This document shows, one piece after another, positions 5,735 through 6,337 of a stretch of DNA of 6,337 nt (position 1 is its first letter; each line of letters starts with the position of its first letter). The notes under the pieces were generated by a model, which had not been told where the DNA came from, searched no databases, and saw only the letters and a program-made list of their open reading frames with translations. This DNA comes from Gammaproteobacteria bacterium (GTDB lineage: Bacteria; Pseudomonadota; Gammaproteobacteria; Xanthomonadales; Xanthomonadaceae). Position numbers and translations under genes: made by a program. The stretch is from the NCBI GenBank assembly GCA_012510865.1, contig JAAZHF010000314.1, positions 1 through 6,337 on the forward strand, given 5' to 3'.

Positions 5735-5766
5735 CCGCCACTTCGGGGTCAACAACGGAGGGGTCC

Positions 5767-6337
5767 ATGCGTCCGACCTGGTTCCACGCCTGCGTCGCCA
5801 TCGCCTTCCTGTCGGCGGCGTGCGCCCAGGCCGAAGCGAGCCTGTACGGCCGCGACGGCTTCTCGGGCAACCCGCGCACCAACAGCGGCGCGACCTGCGC
5901 CGCCTGCCACGCGCCGGGGGCTCCGGTCCCGACGGTGGCGATCTCCGGACCGCAGGTGCTGGATGCCGGCACGATCGCCGAGTACACGGTGACGATCAGC
6001 GGTGGTCCGGGCGTGACCGCGGGACTGGGCGTCTCCGCCGACGGCGTGGCCGGCGCGGCCGGGACCTTCCAGGCGCCCGGGACCGACGTGCACGTGGGCG
6101 GCGGCGAGAGCTCGCACGTGCAGCCGAAGCCCTTCGCGGCCGGGTCGGCAAGCTTCCAGTTCCGCTGGCGGGCGCCGGCCTACAACGGTCCGGTGACCCT
6201 GTACGCGGCCGGCAACTCCAGCAACGGCCAGCTCAACCTGCTCGGCGACGGCATCGGCACCGCGCAGCTCGGCGTCACCGTCGTCAACGGCGACGCGGAT
6301 CCCCCGCCGCCGACCACGCCGCCGCAGACCGACGCCG
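5767..6337 (+). CDS. Exported choice-of-anchor V-like protein with a CXXCH motif (partial, C-terminus missing)
   Basis: The frame is open from ATG 5767 to the window end, 190 codons, and has no recognised gene name. Residues 1-22 are a Sec signal peptide (hydrophobic 8-19, likely cut after AQA at 22); Cys19 is preceded by SAA, which does not fit a lipobox well. The mature part starts SLYGRDGFSGNP and has TCAACH at 43-48, a CXXCH that could bind haem c. A beta-rich, reelin-like region follows (about 53-175), with TVAISGPQVLDAGTIAEYTV, a GGGESSHV His-containing segment, FQFRWRAPAYNGPVTLYAAGN and GDGIGT. From my knowledge of families this is closest to choice-of-anchor V proteins, which pair an N-terminal CXXCH with this kind of domain and a C-terminal surface-sorting anchor. 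It ends in a Pro-rich linker (DPPPPTTPPQ), with the anchor or a further domain outside the window. GGAGGGG (5757-5763) supports the start. Surface or periplasmic location is inferred. Confidence 0.7.
   Translation, partial: MRPTWFHACVAIAFLSAACAQAEASLYGRDGFSGNPRTNSGATCAACHAPGAPVPTVAISGPQVLDAGTIAEYTVTISGGPGVTAGLGVSADGVAGAAGTFQAPGTDVHVGGGESSHVQPKPFAAGSASFQFRWRAPAYNGPVTLYAAGNSSNGQLNLLGDGIGTAQLGVTVVNGDADPPPPTTPPQTDA

Noticed and set aside
5016..5755. Other frames overlapping the TonB-like gene on both strands
   Set aside because: Arg/Pro/Ser-rich shadow products without motifs; only the 4740-5633 minus frame has a signal peptide, a ribosome-binding site and a recognisable domain.

Overview
The window looks like chromosome from a high-GC gammaproteobacterium, most likely of the Xanthomonadaceae/Lysobacteraceae (Lysobacter or Luteimonas type). 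The reasons are a GC content of roughly 70 % by eye with strongly GC-rich third codon positions, the gammaproteobacterial order rhlB / trxA / rho (as in E. coli), and long low-complexity extensions on both RhlB and Rho. The genus is an inference; no RNA gene or species marker is present.

Layout from left to right. Positions 1-336 (minus) hold the N-terminal half of ftsE, the ATPase of the FtsEX divisome ABC complex, cut by the window edge. Positions 427-2262 (minus) hold rhlB, a DEAD-box RNA helicase with a tail of about 215 residues that is rich in Arg, Gly, Ala and Pro. A 217-bp divergent intergenic region carries a small A/T-rich promoter patch and several hairpins. Positions 2480-2806 (plus) hold trxA (thioredoxin 1, GTG start), followed by a strong hairpin, a candidate promoter and a C-rich leader. 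Positions 2964-4679 (plus) hold rho (TTG start), the transcription termination factor, with a 153-residue disordered N-terminal extension containing a 39-bp tandem repeat. A hairpin at 4716-4737 lies between rho and a convergent gene and probably terminates both.

Positions 4740-5633 (minus) encode an exported protein with a TonB-C-like domain, possibly two in tandem. Divergent from it, 5767 to the window end (plus) encodes an exported protein with one CXXCH motif that resembles choice-of-anchor V proteins; it is truncated in a proline-rich linker. The 133 bp between these two genes contain two short perfect dyads and a candidate promoter for the plus-strand gene.

The core is ordinary housekeeping: cell division, RNA decay, redox and transcription termination. 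The points most worth a second look are the two neighbouring RNA helicases that both carry long disordered tails, the rho leader, which looks set up for Rho autoregulation (C-rich, G-poor tract plus a hairpin against the ribosome-binding site), the apparently duplicated TonB-C fold, and the CXXCH/choice-of-anchor V-like gene. I see no CRISPR array, insertion sequence, toxin-antitoxin pair, prophage gene or clearly new multi-gene system.
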